Below, piece after piece: positions 21,904 to 33,029 of a stretch of DNA of 64,000 nucleotides (the stretch's first letter is position 1; the number at the start of each line of letters is the position of its first letter). The stretch is taken from contig CM028378.1 of NCBI GenBank assembly GCA_013146195.2, forward strand, positions 13,685,828 to 13,749,827, written 5' to 3'. This DNA comes from Codonopsis lanceolata. Taxonomy: Eukaryota > Streptophyta > Magnoliopsida > Asterales > Campanulaceae. Both the position numbers and the translations under genes were made by a program. The notes under the pieces are model-generated. The model was not told where the DNA came from. It did no database searches and saw nothing but the letters and a program-made list of their open reading frames with translations.

Positions 21904-22505
21904 TAAATTTTGAAAAAAAATGAGTATCTCTTGGATCCATTTGGAAGCTAAGTGTGTAGAGAAAGTGAATTTTTAGAAAGGATTATGAAGAAATAGAAGA
22001 GAGAATAAAGAAGTTGTGGAGAAAATAAAGAGGGTTGAGGTGGTTTATTTATAGGGAAGAAGGAAAAAAAAAGAAAAAAAATTATTGAAAAAAAATAAAT
22101 TGCAAACGGCTAGTTTTAAAAAAATAAAAGGCAAATTAATTTTGAAAAAAAAATAGCCGTTCACAACACTTTCCAGCCTTTATTTAAAAAAAACAAAACA
22201 AAAACAAAAAAGTCAGACAATTGCAGAGCCAGCGCCAGTCGTGGACCCCACCAGAATTTCCCTCCCACTCGCTCGATCCCGCGTGAAGCACACGCGCCAC
22301 ACACAGGCCGTGTGTGACGCCCACCTCCTGCCCCGGCATGTCTTCTTCCTCTTTTTGCTTGGCTTCCAATTTTGGAAGAAAATAAATCCTCCTCCTCCAT
22401 GTCGGCTCCAACTCAGCTTAGGAAGATTTTTTGGAAGGGCTGCCATTGCAAAATGCCCACTTCCAAATTGGAAGCCTCCTTAAGAATATAGCAATGGTGG
22501 TGCTC
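21904..22505 (-). other. PIF2 5' terminal region, no gene
   Basis: Between the PIF2 TIR and the ORF1 start. The 22160-22450 part is GC-richer and contains several overlapping short open frames on both strands. None has domain signatures or a homologue I recognise, so I regard them as chance. Confidence 0.6.
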
Positions 22506-22626
22506 TAAGAAGATTAGCATTGGGAATATATATTCTTAAATAGAATAAGAAGAGAAAAGTGTGTAGGTGGCAGTGGGACACGGCTAAGAAGATGAAATAG
22601 GAAGAGGTGCATTGGGGATGCTCTAA

Positions 22627-23357
22627 TGGCCACTAACAAGAGGGGACAACATAGGACAAATGGTAACATCAAGTACCATATAGACACACTTCGTATGCTG
22701 TGGGGGGCTTTGGGATTGGGTGGATACATCATGGGGTTTTCATAATTTTGTCATATAAGATAGTATTGAATTTAAGTAATTTTATTTTAGTAATCCTTAA
22801 TTTAAATCAATAAGGTTCATCATTTTTCAATTTCATAAATACAAATAAAAAATTGATAATTGATATGAAAAAAATGTTTTTAAAAAACGGGTAATGTTTG
22901 AGACGTCCCTTAATATTATAATGGACATTAATTTTAAGACGTAGTGAGTATTTTTATTAAAATTATAATTTATAAATAGTGTGAACAAGCTCAATTTATA
23001 TTTTTAAAAAAAATTATTTGTTGAGTGTAATATTATGCATGTATGTAAATACGTTGTGGAATGAGTAAAGGGGTGCTCGAACATTTGGAAAATGACTTAC
23101 GGAAAATGAATTCGTAAGTCATTTTCATGTAAAGAAGACTTCAATTTCCGTTGATTCGAAAAAAAATTTATGTTGACTACATTTTTCAAATGTTAACAAA
23201 CACAAAAAATAAGGAAAATGTTTTATAAAAGTCATTTTCCATAAAACAAACAGAGCATTAATAATAGAAGTGAAATGGCTATCAAGGGGCTTTATCATTT
23301 ATGGGGATATTTATTTCGGTCGGCTTTGAATCTAACAAATCAATTAATGTATCTTAC

Positions 23358-23358
<1 letters not shown>
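22627..23358. other. Intergenic DNA with a palindromic MITE-like stretch
   Basis: There is no gene. At about 23091-23128 a perfect 13-bp inverted repeat (GAAAATGACTTAC and its inverse) surrounds a 13-base centre. A second GAAAATG/CATTTTCC pair lies at 23215-23247. The 23072-23262 interval, with GCTCGAACA at one end and TGTTTGTTTTATGG inverse at the other, resembles a decayed foldback MITE. Confidence 0.4.

Positions 23359-23424
<66 letters not shown>
23359..23424. repeat. (TA)n microsatellite
   Basis: About 60 bp of almost pure alternating TA, flanked by TACATA on one side and CACATA on the other. Confidence 0.95.
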
Positions 23425-23430
<6 letters not shown>

Positions 23431-24282
23431 GTAAAATTTTCATATATCGGTGACGTAAATCTTTTTTATATAAGTAGTCATTACCATATATTGATTATAA
23501 TATTTTTTTGACATTTTTAGATTTTGGCGTCGAGTGGGATCAGAACGATCTTGTGTCTCCGCAGCGAATGGTCCATTTATTGATGGATCAAAAGGATCAA
23601 ACTTGAAGCAAGATTTTGGCTGGCCACCGAAGATCGTTTGTTTTAAAAAGATCATATACTTTCAGTAGATTAAAATTTCGTTGTATATATATATATATAT
23701 TGAACGCATAATTGATACTGTAATTTTTTTCTTTTTGTGATGACCAAAGACTCCGCCCAGAATTTTCAATAAATTTACCAATAAAGGCCACAGATGCCTT
23801 ATCTAACCTAAGCATTAACCGCCATGAATTTAAATACTCCTCCCGTTTAACCCAAAAAATGCTCATTTGAAAATTTTATTATTAAGGAGATAGATTAAAT
23901 TCATTGAAGTTAGTTATAATTATAAAAATACTTAAGTACAAGCAATATCTTTACAACACAAGTGGATAAAGATGAAATGTTATAGAAATTGTAAACATAA
24001 TTTTTTTGAAGTAAACAAATATCTCAAAAGAGTATAGTAGATTATTTGTTTGAAACGTTGAGAATATAAGGAAGAAAGATGAAACAGGATCAATGATCAT
24101 TGGTGCCCGAAATCCAGAAATCAAAGCGCAACAACACTCCATTTCACAAGCAGACGCCGCAACGGAGAAGGTTGAACACCATGTCCATTGTCACAATAAT
24201 TTGTGACAAACATTACAGGGACCTCAAATTTAATCGCTAACAGCAATGCGTAGTCAGCAGTTATGACCTCAACTGCTGAGTA
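23425..24282. other. Intergenic DNA, nothing recognised
   Basis: Short open frames only, none with a known motif. A short (TA)n run lies at 23684-23700. Confidence 0.5.
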
Positions 24283-24425
24283 TACAATGTACACATCTGG
24301 TTGATTACATCCATATGGACACTAATGGATGTGTACATTGTTGATAAAAACGCGGCACTAATGGTTGAGGTCAGTATGGCTCGCTTCTTTATTAACAATG
24401 TCCACATCCATTAGTGTCCATATGG
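24283..24425. repeat. Strong hairpin: 32-bp arms, 51-nt loop
   Basis: The arms 24311-24342 and 24394-24425 are inverse complements with a single mismatch (start CCATATGGACACTAATGG). A third partial copy of the arm end, ACAATGTACACATC at 24286-24299, can pair instead with 24329-24342, giving two mutually exclusive folds. It could be a small-RNA precursor or a foldback MITE. I see no TSD that decides this. Confidence 0.75.
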
Positions 24426-24664
24426 AGAATTCAACGAGTTGAAATTCCATCCTCTGGAGACTTCCTCGGTTTGTTTAGCATTAAAATTGGTCTAGGAAAA
24501 CATTAAATAAAATATCAATCTTCTAGATGCAAAACTCTTGACGGGATAAAAACGTGGCAGCACTGAAGCCTACACAATCTCACCAAACTAGAAAACAGAG
24601 TCAGAGCAAGGAATAGATGAAAATTGGTCGAGCTGACATGCAACAGCAGCACAAACCACAACTA

Positions 24665-24784
24665 TAGGGGTGGTAATTGGGTGGTAATTGATAGCTTTGG
24701 GTAAAACATATCTAATGATCTTACCCAAAGCTATCCATTAACACCCAATTGACACCCTCCATTAACACCCAATTGACACCCCTA
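24665..24784. mobile_element. Foldback MITE, hAT-like ends
   Basis: About 120 bp that folds almost entirely on itself. The ends are TAGGGGTG and CACCCCTA, with inner arms ATAGCTTTGGGTAA/TTACCCAAAGCTAT around a 16-base loop. The right arm contains ACACCCAATTGACACCC twice. The TAGGGGTGTCAATTGGG terminus is common in non-autonomous hAT elements of eudicots. No convincing 8-bp TSD remains. Confidence 0.65.
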
Positions 24785-26157
24785 AATCAGAGTTTGCTAG
24801 TAGCAGCGAAAGTATCAACTCAATTGCTCTAGTTGGAGAAAAAGATAACAGGAATGCCGTCGGGTCTGAAGCCATACCCCAACCATTAAACTCATTAATC
24901 CTTTTCAAGTTCTCAAACCTTCACATGGAATCCCGATTCAATTGCAATCCTATTTATTCCATTTCTTCTTTTCACGGCCAAACATTAGAGTTGGTTGTCA
25001 GAGTTCCAGGCAATGGAATTTGGGTCCCCAAGCAGACAATTAAGGAAGTAGGAAGCCAAATATCAGGTATGTTTTGATACCCCAATTCGATAGTTTGAAA
25101 TTTAAAATTTGGAATTCGAATTGGAATTGAGTTGGAATTCCAAATACCCCATTTTATAAAACTAATTCTGTACTAAATCCTAAAATTTTAAATTCTAAAT
25201 TTTGGTCAATTACAATACACTAACAACTCACCTTCTTTTTATCACCACCACCACCATAACTTCCGACCACCTCCGGCCACCAATTCCAACCACCACCACC
25301 AGCTACCTTCAACCACCAACTTCGACCCCCGCCACTAGCCACTTCCGACCTCTGGCTTCCAACACCATCGATCTCCACCTCACCGTCCAGGCGTCCACCA
25401 CCTCCAACCACCTTTATATGCTAATATATTATTAAAAATAAGTTCTCATAATTTTATTGCTAGCAAGATTTAAACATTTGTCATTCACAATAGATGACAA
25501 CAAACCATTACCATTAGGTTAGTCTAGATTTTTGATATACTAATAAAATTTTATTTTAATATAGAATTATAATTGAATTCCACGCATTATCCAAACAATC
25601 AAATTGCTACGATTTTGAAAACAAATTTCACCTTATTTAAATTCTATGGAATTTGAATATTTATTGAATTCAAAATCAATGCATCCAAACGAACCCTCAG
25701 TTAAATTGAAACCCCAAAGCCAAATAACAATATAACATAGCATCTCCAAATCCCCTTGCAATAAGGGGCTAAACTAGCAGAGTTTTTTTAAAAAAAAACA
25801 TACAAGAAAAAGAAAATACACCTACTAACAAAATCAAGGTAACTTTGTAGAATGCAAGTCTCTTTCTTGATAAGAAAAAATGAGAAACGAATCCAGCAAA
25901 AATCACAAAATCTGTTGTTCTCTTACAAACGATTCGGAAAAACATGATCTAAGAGACCTACTCCATATACTACTTAATTTTTGGTTAACCATCCGGTTTC
26001 AAAATCCAAATAATTTGACCAACAAACAACCGTAGCCACTCTCCAATTTTGGCCCATCATAATGATGCATATAACGATTATACAAAATGAAAATTATATC
26101 CTGTCCTCCATAGTAACACATTATATTATAAAGACAAAAAGACCAGCCCTACCAAAT
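24785..26157. other. Intergenic DNA downstream of the HSP70-type gene
   Basis: This includes the 3' UTR of the minus-strand chaperone gene next to 26157. About 25066-25700 is probably a MITE-like insertion: it has Asn/Phe-codon-like AATTTGGAATTCGAATTGG runs, a CCACCACC-rich core (25240-25420) and an end reading ATGCATCCAAACGAACCCT. The frames across the CCACC core are low-complexity artefacts. Confidence 0.45.
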
Positions 26158-29100
26158 TCATGCAGCAATCTCCGGTTTCTCAGTTTCCATCGGCTCACCA
26201 GCTGATGGTACATCAGCATTACTCTCATTAGCATCAGTGTTCTCAGTCCCCTGAGGGGGTTGTTGCTCCCTTCCCTGGGCAGGTGCAGGTGAAGCAGGAG
26301 TATCAGGGGTAGACGGTTTGGCTGGCTTTGGTTTCATCATTATCGGCCTGCAGAACCTGTAGGGTTCAACAAAAATTCAATCAATCATCAGTGCCCTTCA
26401 ACCTAGAAATCAGCTCAGAACTCCAAATGGTATTGGCGCATTCGACACATACAAGGAGTAAAGAAGACCAAGGACGATAACACCTAAAGTAACCGCTTGA
26501 GCGTATGACCTTCCCGGTTGTCACTATCCGGTTTGCATTTTTCCCAAGAAATTCAACTCAAATTGATCACAAATTATTAAAGCACAATATTATCTTCAGC
26601 TTCGTTAGTTGACCAAAATTGTTATATGCAACACATTTTAAGTTAAAAATAATCTCAGTAGGCTGAACAGAACCGAAGAAGTTCAGATTCCATAGAATCC
26701 AAGCATGGCCTTTTCAAATGATGCCAGGACAAGATTACCAGGAGGAACATAACAGCGATAACACCAGCTCTCACCACAGAAGTGTAAATTGTATGAGTGT
26801 TAATTTCACCCTGAATGAGGGCCACAACAAACTATATAATTCATATTGAATTGACTTGCTAGGCTAAAGATCAGCTTGCTTAAAGCCATGTACTTCTACC
26901 CAAAGTCAATAATTATAATTAAAAAATGAGGCTGTTTGGCATGAAACAAATTGCCATAAACCAGACAATGTAATACGAGGATATGTCGAGATTTAACTGA
27001 ACGCAATATATCTATCTTTGAGTTCCAAGGAAAGAAGAGGTATTGTAGACTGTAGAGGAATGAAAATACCTGTCAAGTGCTTCTGCCTTCCTTCTCACTT
27101 CAGCCGACAGAAGAACCGGAGTCGCATACTTAGGAAGCGCAACCTGCTGTAGCTTCTTTTCTCTTAACCAAGCCTCTGCTTCCACACACTCATTCAAGAC
27201 CTGAGGTACCCGAGAAAATTAGCGAGGGAACAAGTCACATGAAACAAATCTCAATGTCAGAGAGAGAGAGTCAGTACCTTCTGTTTGTCTGCCAAATCAA
27301 TATGGTCAAACTTAGGATCACTGGACACTGCTGCCTCTCGGTAACTATTGATACAGTAGGTAAGTTGATCGATTACCGCCCCTCTTTCAGAATGCTCCTT
27401 GTGACGTTCCTCGATGGGGTCTCCTTGCTACAAATATTCCTCATCAGATGTAGTCAACCAATTGAAAGCCATACACCACAGCTAACAAAATGAAAATGAA
27501 AAAGCTACCTTCTTTAGTTCTTCAAGCTTCGCAATATAAACTCCTTTCGTCTCATCCTCACCATCTTCATATAACCAGTCTTCTACCTCCTGAAGTTTAG
27601 CAATGAACCCTTCTCTCTCAGAATCAGTAACGAACTCGTGCAACTTGTCATGTAGCTGCAGACCAAAGAGGCCAAAGAGAAGAGTGAACCAACACGTCCA
27701 AATGCCAAAGAATAACAAATTTTTGAACAGGATGGATTATGAACCTTGTTTCGCATGTCATAAACATAGGCCTCCACAGCATTCTTCTTGTCCTTTGTTT
27801 CCTCCATTACTCGATCCTGTAATGCCATCTCAAACTCCTTTTCCACCGCTTTTTGCACATCTGCATGTGCCATTCCCCCATATACCAACTCCTGTATGGG
27901 TATGTTTGTTTTTTTCACTTTCTTCTTAGGAGCTTCAACCTACATGGCAGATTAATTAACTCACCAGATTAAGTGGAAAGATTCGAGTCTAGCAAAAACG
28001 CACTCCAAGATCCAAGTATAGAAGTACATATAGTGCCTAGGCAGAGATATAGCATGCTCGGGGGAAACCAAGTTTCTCAACCATTATTCTCCCATTAAAA
28101 TGCCTAGCCAAGCCAAACGTTCAGTGAATCAAAGTATTAAAGATTGTGAAACCTAGAATGTGAGGAATGCCACTGAAACACTATTGTTCCAGAAGGCAAA
28201 AAAAGTTAGAAAACATCTATAGTCTGCACAGCCCACTTCCTTAGTAGGAGCTCAGAGGTGCGGCTCTTCCTATTTACCTAGATTTATCATGGGCCGTATT
28301 TCAATGATTAGCCTACTCTCAACGATCAGGATATCTAAAATAGAACCATGACCATAAGATTAGGTGTATATTCATTATGAGGAAAAGAAATTAATGGCAT
28401 ATCCCCAATTACTCTCTTTGCTATTAAATTTTCATTGTAACTATGTAGTACACTGTTGGAAGAGGTGTATAACAGACCTTGGCATCTGTCTCCATTTGAA
28501 CTGGTTTATCTCCAGTCTCTGGAATGCCATTCTCAGCACTGGTACCCTCGGCAGCACTCTTGGCATCTTGCATATTAACATCGGTTTCATTGGAAGAAGT
28601 ACCTTCAGGAGCTTCATCTGTATCCATCTTTGTAGCTTCCTTTGCAGGCTCTTTCACTACTGGGACTTCGACTTCTTCTTCCTCCAGAAGCTGAAATGAT
28701 GATAACTCCATGAGAAAATATATCTACTAAACTACAGAAAGGGTCGAATATGAATCCTAGGAACAGTTTGTGGAACTCACTGTCGCAGACTCCACAGACA
28801 CAATACCATGCAGATTTAGCCTAGCTTGCACCTTCACCTTTGCACGCTCACTTTTCGTGCATTGGAAAGGACCAATCTGCCATCCATGGACGAATAACAA
28901 TTAGTCACACGTGAAATCCCAAATGAAGTTTCCCTCACATCGCATAACAGATACACATAAAACTCTGACAAATGATTACCGTGTATGTGCTGATCTTTGC
29001 TGGTGCTTGTAATTCACTCACATCAGCATATTGTACATCTACTGTGAATGTGCCTGCCCTGTAGAACGTCAGGGCTTTCACACTTGGGATTGGATTCCCT

Positions 29101-30796
29101 TTGGGAAAAACAATACTTTGTTGATTATCTGTAGCACCATTCTGTGAATCTGGAGCTCCGCCTTTCCATGACAAGCCAATTGGAAAGGGAAAGCTTTCGT
29201 TGACCTTTAAAAGCAACAACCAACCGATAATATAATCAAAACATGCCGTTGAAAATAAGCAAGACATCAGCTCTAAAGCAAGCGAGTGAGAACGGAGGAT
29301 GAAAAGCAATATAAACACACGGACAAATATACAGATATGCACATATCCGTAACACACACATGCAGATGTGTTTACATGTGCACGCACACACACACATGCA
29401 GATACCCTACCACATCCTGCAGATATTAATGTATTCTACAGACCTAACTTCCAGTGTTCCTCAACCAACAGGAGCAGATATTGGGATACCACAATACACA
29501 TGATATACATGTGTGTATATAGACATATAACTCCACATCCTAAAAGAACATGGATGACTCACAGCTGTTACCGCTAAATGATGTTCAAGCTTTCAGCACC
29601 ACTCAATCAATGTAAAGAGTATTTACCTGAAAATCTCGCACTTTAAATGTGGGACTAAGCATTGCACACTGAAGTGCACATCCTTTAGAAACACACTCAC
29701 TCGCATTCATTGTTCGTCTAGGTTCCTTCCCAAAAAACTCTGTTAGAATCCTTATTATGGCAGGAACCCTGGAGCCTGAACCAACAACCTCCACTGCATA
29801 AATATTGTCAACAGAAAGCCCGGCCTCCGAAAGACCCTTCTCCAAAGGCTTCTTCACGCGTTCCAATATTGGAATGCTAATCTGTTCAAATTCGTCTCTT
29901 TTTATAAAACCTCGTACATCCTTCTCATCCATCAAGCACTCTATATTCAAAGGTGCCTCTGGGTTAGCGCTGAGGACCTTCTTCAGCTTCTCACAAGCAG
30001 CTCGAAGCCTGAGGCAAGCCCTTGCATTCTGGAAAACATCAATCTTGTACTCTGCCTTAAATTTCTCAGCAAAATGCTGGAACAAGACTTCATCAAAATC
30101 CCTTCCGCCAAGGGATCTGTCAAATGAATGGGCCAGGATTTTCAATTGGCCTTTCTTGAAGCCTACAATGCAAACTTGCATACTAGCATGCCCAACATCA
30201 ACAAACGCAACATTAACCTGCTCATTCTCAGGTAAATCTGTCTTGTAAATCCCGTAAGCTAGAGCAGTTGCCGTAGTTTCATGCATTAAACGAAGAGGGT
30301 GCAGCCCCGCTATCGTGGCTGCATCTATGACAGCTCTTCTTTGCAAATCAGTGTAATAAATAGGTATCCCAATACAGCAATCAACTACAGCTGCATTCAG
30401 ATTCTTCTCCGCAATGCTCTTCATGTCTGACAGCACCATACCCATTACTTGAGTGGGTGTAAATGTCCTCATTTCTCCCAAATATTGAGCATGGATCAAT
30501 GGAAATCCATCCGGACCTTCAGTTACAGAAAAGGGTAAGGCTTTGAGATCCCTTTGCAGCTCATGGTCTGAAAATGGGCGTCCAATCAGCCGTTTTATCT
30601 GTGATATTGTATTTTTTGGATTCATCATACTTGTCGCAGCACCAGCTGTACCAAGGAAACGTTGTTTGTCACCAAAACACACGAGGGCCGGAGTTTCACG
30701 TTTCGACTCATCATTGAGCACAACATCAATCCCCCTTTGCCTTGCAACTGCAACGACACAGCTCTCATTCCCAAGATCAAACCCAACCACGCTCAT
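26158..30796 (-). CDS. HSP70-15: Heat shock 70 kDa protein, Hsp110/HSP70-15 type
   Basis: A cytosolic/nuclear Hsp110-class chaperone; the family acts as a nucleotide-exchange factor and holdase for Hsp70. The coding exons, in transcript order, are 30796-29627, 29204-28980, 28876-28781, 28690-28478, 27939-27745, 27655-27509, 27427-27278, 27200-27070 and 26347-26158. All junctions are GT-AG and in frame, giving 838 aa; the Arabidopsis homologues have about 831. Residues 1-385 are the actin-like ATPase (start MSVVGFDLGNESCVVAVARQ; VAFVDVGHASMQVCIV; VEVVGSGSRVPAI). A beta domain follows (VNESFPFPIGLSWK). Residues 498-568 are the acidic loop typical of Hsp110 (LLEEEEVEVP). The helical lid is at 569-775. 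There is no ER-retention or transit signal; it ends METEKPEIAA. The frame is intact, so the gene is probably functional. Numbering between HSP70-14 and -15 is uncertain. Confidence 0.95.
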
Positions 30797-31110
30797 CTTT
30801 GCTGAGTAGTTAAACTTTTATCTCCCAGAAGATCAGTCTATCCCAATGAAGGGGTAACAACCTGAACCAAAAAACAAAATCCACACCATGTGCCATGTGA
30901 ATAAAGCAAACTGCATAACATTAATAATCCCAGTGGCATTGTATGGATCACGAATAAACATTTAATGTAATTCTGAAGAAAGAGGTTATTGACATTACAA
31001 ATCACCATCACCTTCAATAATAAGATAAATAAAGGAACAAGTATATAGAACCGCTTATCATGAGGTTGAGGGCACACTGGCTAAAAGTACTAGAGGAAGA
31101 CTGGACTCAT

Positions 31111-31246
31111 TAAGGAACAAAAGGAGTATCATTTACCAACCCTAAATTGAGTAACACTCCAAGAAAGGAAATATTACAACGTATACATTTTTATGGAATA
31201 GGTAAAAGGAATACTCGTTAAGGAACAAAAGGAGTATCATTTACCA
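31111..31246. repeat. 28-bp direct repeat in the leader intron
   Basis: TAAGGAACAAAAGGAGTATC followed by ATTTACCA occurs identically at 31111-31138 and 31219-31246, 108 bp apart. It looks like a local duplication. Confidence 0.85.
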
Positions 31247-32615
31247 TCCCATGAATGGAGGAAACAATTGTTAATTAATCTGGGTAAGCAGCTTATTGAA
31301 GTACATGTTCGTAAGTTTCAACCTATTTTAGTTCTAAGCCAAATCATGTTATCCATCCATTTCTTCACATTTTTTAACGCTTTCTCTCTCTCTAAACTAT
31401 ATTTTCATACTCACCTTGGGATGAATCAGGTATGTTATTCAGTTTCATTGGATTAAGTAGGAAGCTTGATATCACTAGTCAATGCTTTATGGCCGTATAT
31501 ATTCACATGTATGTATAATCCTATTGAGAGTCAAATTTTGTAAATCAGATGCAATTTCATAATACTAGTGTATCCAAAATTTAATCAAAAACATGAAACC
31601 ATGTTTTCAAAACTAATTAGCAATGCACTTTGAACTATACTGTGAAGCTTTTTTTTAGGTAGATAAATCAAGTGTAGTCCAACCATTCCTTACGTAAAGG
31701 AATGAGAAATCTAGCACCTTCGATTAGTCCATCTTAGAAAGTACATCATCCAGAGTGTTTTAGATTGAGTTTTATGGATGGAAGTTGCTCCATATAGACC
31801 CTTGATCTCAGCAAATTCCATGTAACTTCAAGTAGCTATTGACGTTACCTTAAAATTAAACCTAAGATCTAATACTTGAGAAATTCAATCGTTCCGAGCC
31901 TGACACTGGATAGAAATCTCTCATACTTAACCAAGTATTGACCAAGTCAAAATGCAACTCAACCAGATGGCTCAGACATCAAATACAGCCCAGATAGACT
32001 TCCAAACTAATCAAGTCGCCCAGAAATCTAGCATATCATCTAACCTCAGAGCAACTTCTTCATTGGGATGTAACGAAACCAGAACCAGTGAACTTAAGTA
32101 TATATATCCAATGCTCTAAATTTTGTCACCATTAAAGCTAGAAGTAAAGTGCATCAAACTGGAGTTTGATACAAATGCATATCTGATCCTCCAGTATTTC
32201 TAATAGAGCACGTGAAGGCCAAAAACAAATGGTCATGCATAGACAGCATAGTTAACTATAAGCATTGTGAAATGAATTAATTTTTAGAGCCATAGCCATA
32301 AGAAACGAAAAATTAATCCTCTCCAACAGTAGTTAAGCCAAACCGAAACTAACGGATCGGAAGTAAAAAAGCATTGCGGAAGTTACAACACCAAAATCTA
32401 CTAAATCTAGGTTTGAATCTACATAAACTAAGCTTCAGCAATAAACAAATTGAATCATAATCAATAATCAATAAAAACGCGTATAAGTTAAACAAATCTA
32501 GAAAATAGATTAAACAGATCTGAGAGCTTCATAGAGCGAGAAATATCGAGGTTCCGAGATCGTACCTTGGGAGGATGGAGTTGGCGGAGAGGATCGGTGC
32601 GCAGCGGCGGCGTGT

Positions 32616-32640
32616 GAAGAAACTTCTAGAAATCTTCGAA
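32616..32640 (-). promoter_or_regulatory. Heat-shock element in the transcribed leader
   Basis: GAAACTTCTAGAA (32619-32631) is three perfect alternating nGAAn units, preceded by another GAA and followed by TTC at one-base offset. Heat-shock factors bind three or more such units. It lies about 120 bp downstream of the inferred start site, inside the first exon. Confidence 0.7.
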
Positions 32641-32782
32641 TTGTCCAAGAGAATTTGGGCGGTGTCGTTGGGCTTTTGTGAACGGAGGAGCCTGTCGAGT
32701 TTCCAAGCGATGAGAGAGAAAATACGGAAGGGGTTTAAAAGAGAGGCCGAGAGGGGAGGGGGTTTGTGGAAAATTCGAGCGA

Positions 32783-32790
32783 TTTATAAA
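32783..32790 (-). promoter_or_regulatory. TATA box of the HSP70-type gene
   Basis: TTTATAAA on the minus strand, roughly 220 bp upstream of the leader-intron donor. It places transcription start near 32755. Confidence 0.6.
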
Positions 32791-32846
32791 AAGGTAAACG
32801 AGTGTATTTTTAAGAGGTGATCTAGTGGTCCTAGATATGTCTAGAG

Positions 32847-32880
32847 TGCTTCTAGAAAGATCTTTTCTTTCGAAACTTTA
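32847..32880 (-). promoter_or_regulatory. Heat-shock element upstream of the TATA box
   Basis: CTTCTAGAAAGATCTTTTC followed by TTTCGAAACTT contains TTCnnGAA, a spaced TTC and GAAnnTT. Several GAA/TTC units lie 60-95 bp upstream of the TATA box, the usual position of functional heat-shock elements. Together with the leader copy it predicts heat induction. Confidence 0.65.
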
Positions 32881-33029
32881 GGTCGTTTTTGAAATAATGC
32901 CGTGCGTTAAGCGTTCTTGAGCCCAAGTACAAATAGCACTGCACGTCAGGCCCGTTAGATTTGGGCCATTGTGAATGGAGTTGCAAACTATCAACCCTTC
33001 CTCGCTGGTTTCTTTTTTGGAAAAAATTT

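Larger units (their letters stand above)
18459..22505 (-). mobile_element. PIF2: PIF/Harbinger copy inserted in the PIF1 3' end
   Basis: The ends are GAGCATCTCCAATGCTA (18459) and its imperfect inverse GAGCACCACCATTGCTA (ending 22505). Both are flanked by TAA (18456-18458 and 22506-22508). PIF1 terminal sequence stops at ...AAGAAGATGTATAA on the left. It resumes at GAAGATTAGCATTGGGAATA on the right, and PIF2's own end shows the same sequence uninterrupted, which proves the insertion. The 4.05-kb element carries ORF1 and a transposase on the minus strand, both broken but less rearranged than in PIF1. Confidence 0.9.
5175..22623 (+). mobile_element. PIF1: outer PIF/Harbinger transposon of the nest
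   Basis: The terminal inverted repeats are 5175-5212 and 22586-22623. They match over about 38 bp with one mismatch and one indel, and start GAGCATC. Both are flanked by TAA (5172-5174 and 22624-22626), the usual PIF/Harbinger target duplication. The element encodes a Myb/SANT-type ORF1 and a DDE transposase on the plus strand, both broken. It has been split twice: by Copia-B (about 5351-15411) and by PIF2 (18459-22505). Without these insertions the copy is only about 3.3 kb. Confidence 0.85.
30797..32760 (-). other. 5' UTR and 1.7-kb leader intron of the HSP70-type gene
   Basis: The 5' UTR adjoining the ATG is 30797-30861. A splice acceptor lies just upstream (TTTTTGGTTCAG/GTTG). A matching donor AAG/GTACGATC is at 32566/32565, so the leader intron is 30862-32565. 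The first, non-coding exon would run from 32566 to about 32755, set by the TATA box at 32783. There is no ATG between the acceptor and the start codon. The intron itself holds no gene. Confidence 0.75.

Noticed and set aside
22161..22483. Several overlapping frames on both strands in GC-richer DNA
   Set aside because: All lie within the PIF2 5' terminal region, overlap each other in different frames and lack any recognisable motif.
23275..23511. 78-codon plus frame
   Set aside because: Half of it is the (TA)n microsatellite.
24665..24784. MicroRNA precursor
   Set aside because: TAGGGGTG termini and repeated arm segments fit a hAT-type MITE better than a microRNA gene.
25202..25435. Thr/Pro-rich frame
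   Set aside because: Arises from CCACCACC simple repeats inside a MITE-like stretch.
29805..30248. 147-codon frame opposite the HSP70-type gene
   Set aside because: Antisense shadow of a highly conserved coding exon.
32575..32820. Plus-strand 81-codon frame over the HSP70-type promoter
   Set aside because: Overlaps the non-coding first exon, TATA box and heat-shock elements of the minus-strand gene; no protein similarity recognised.
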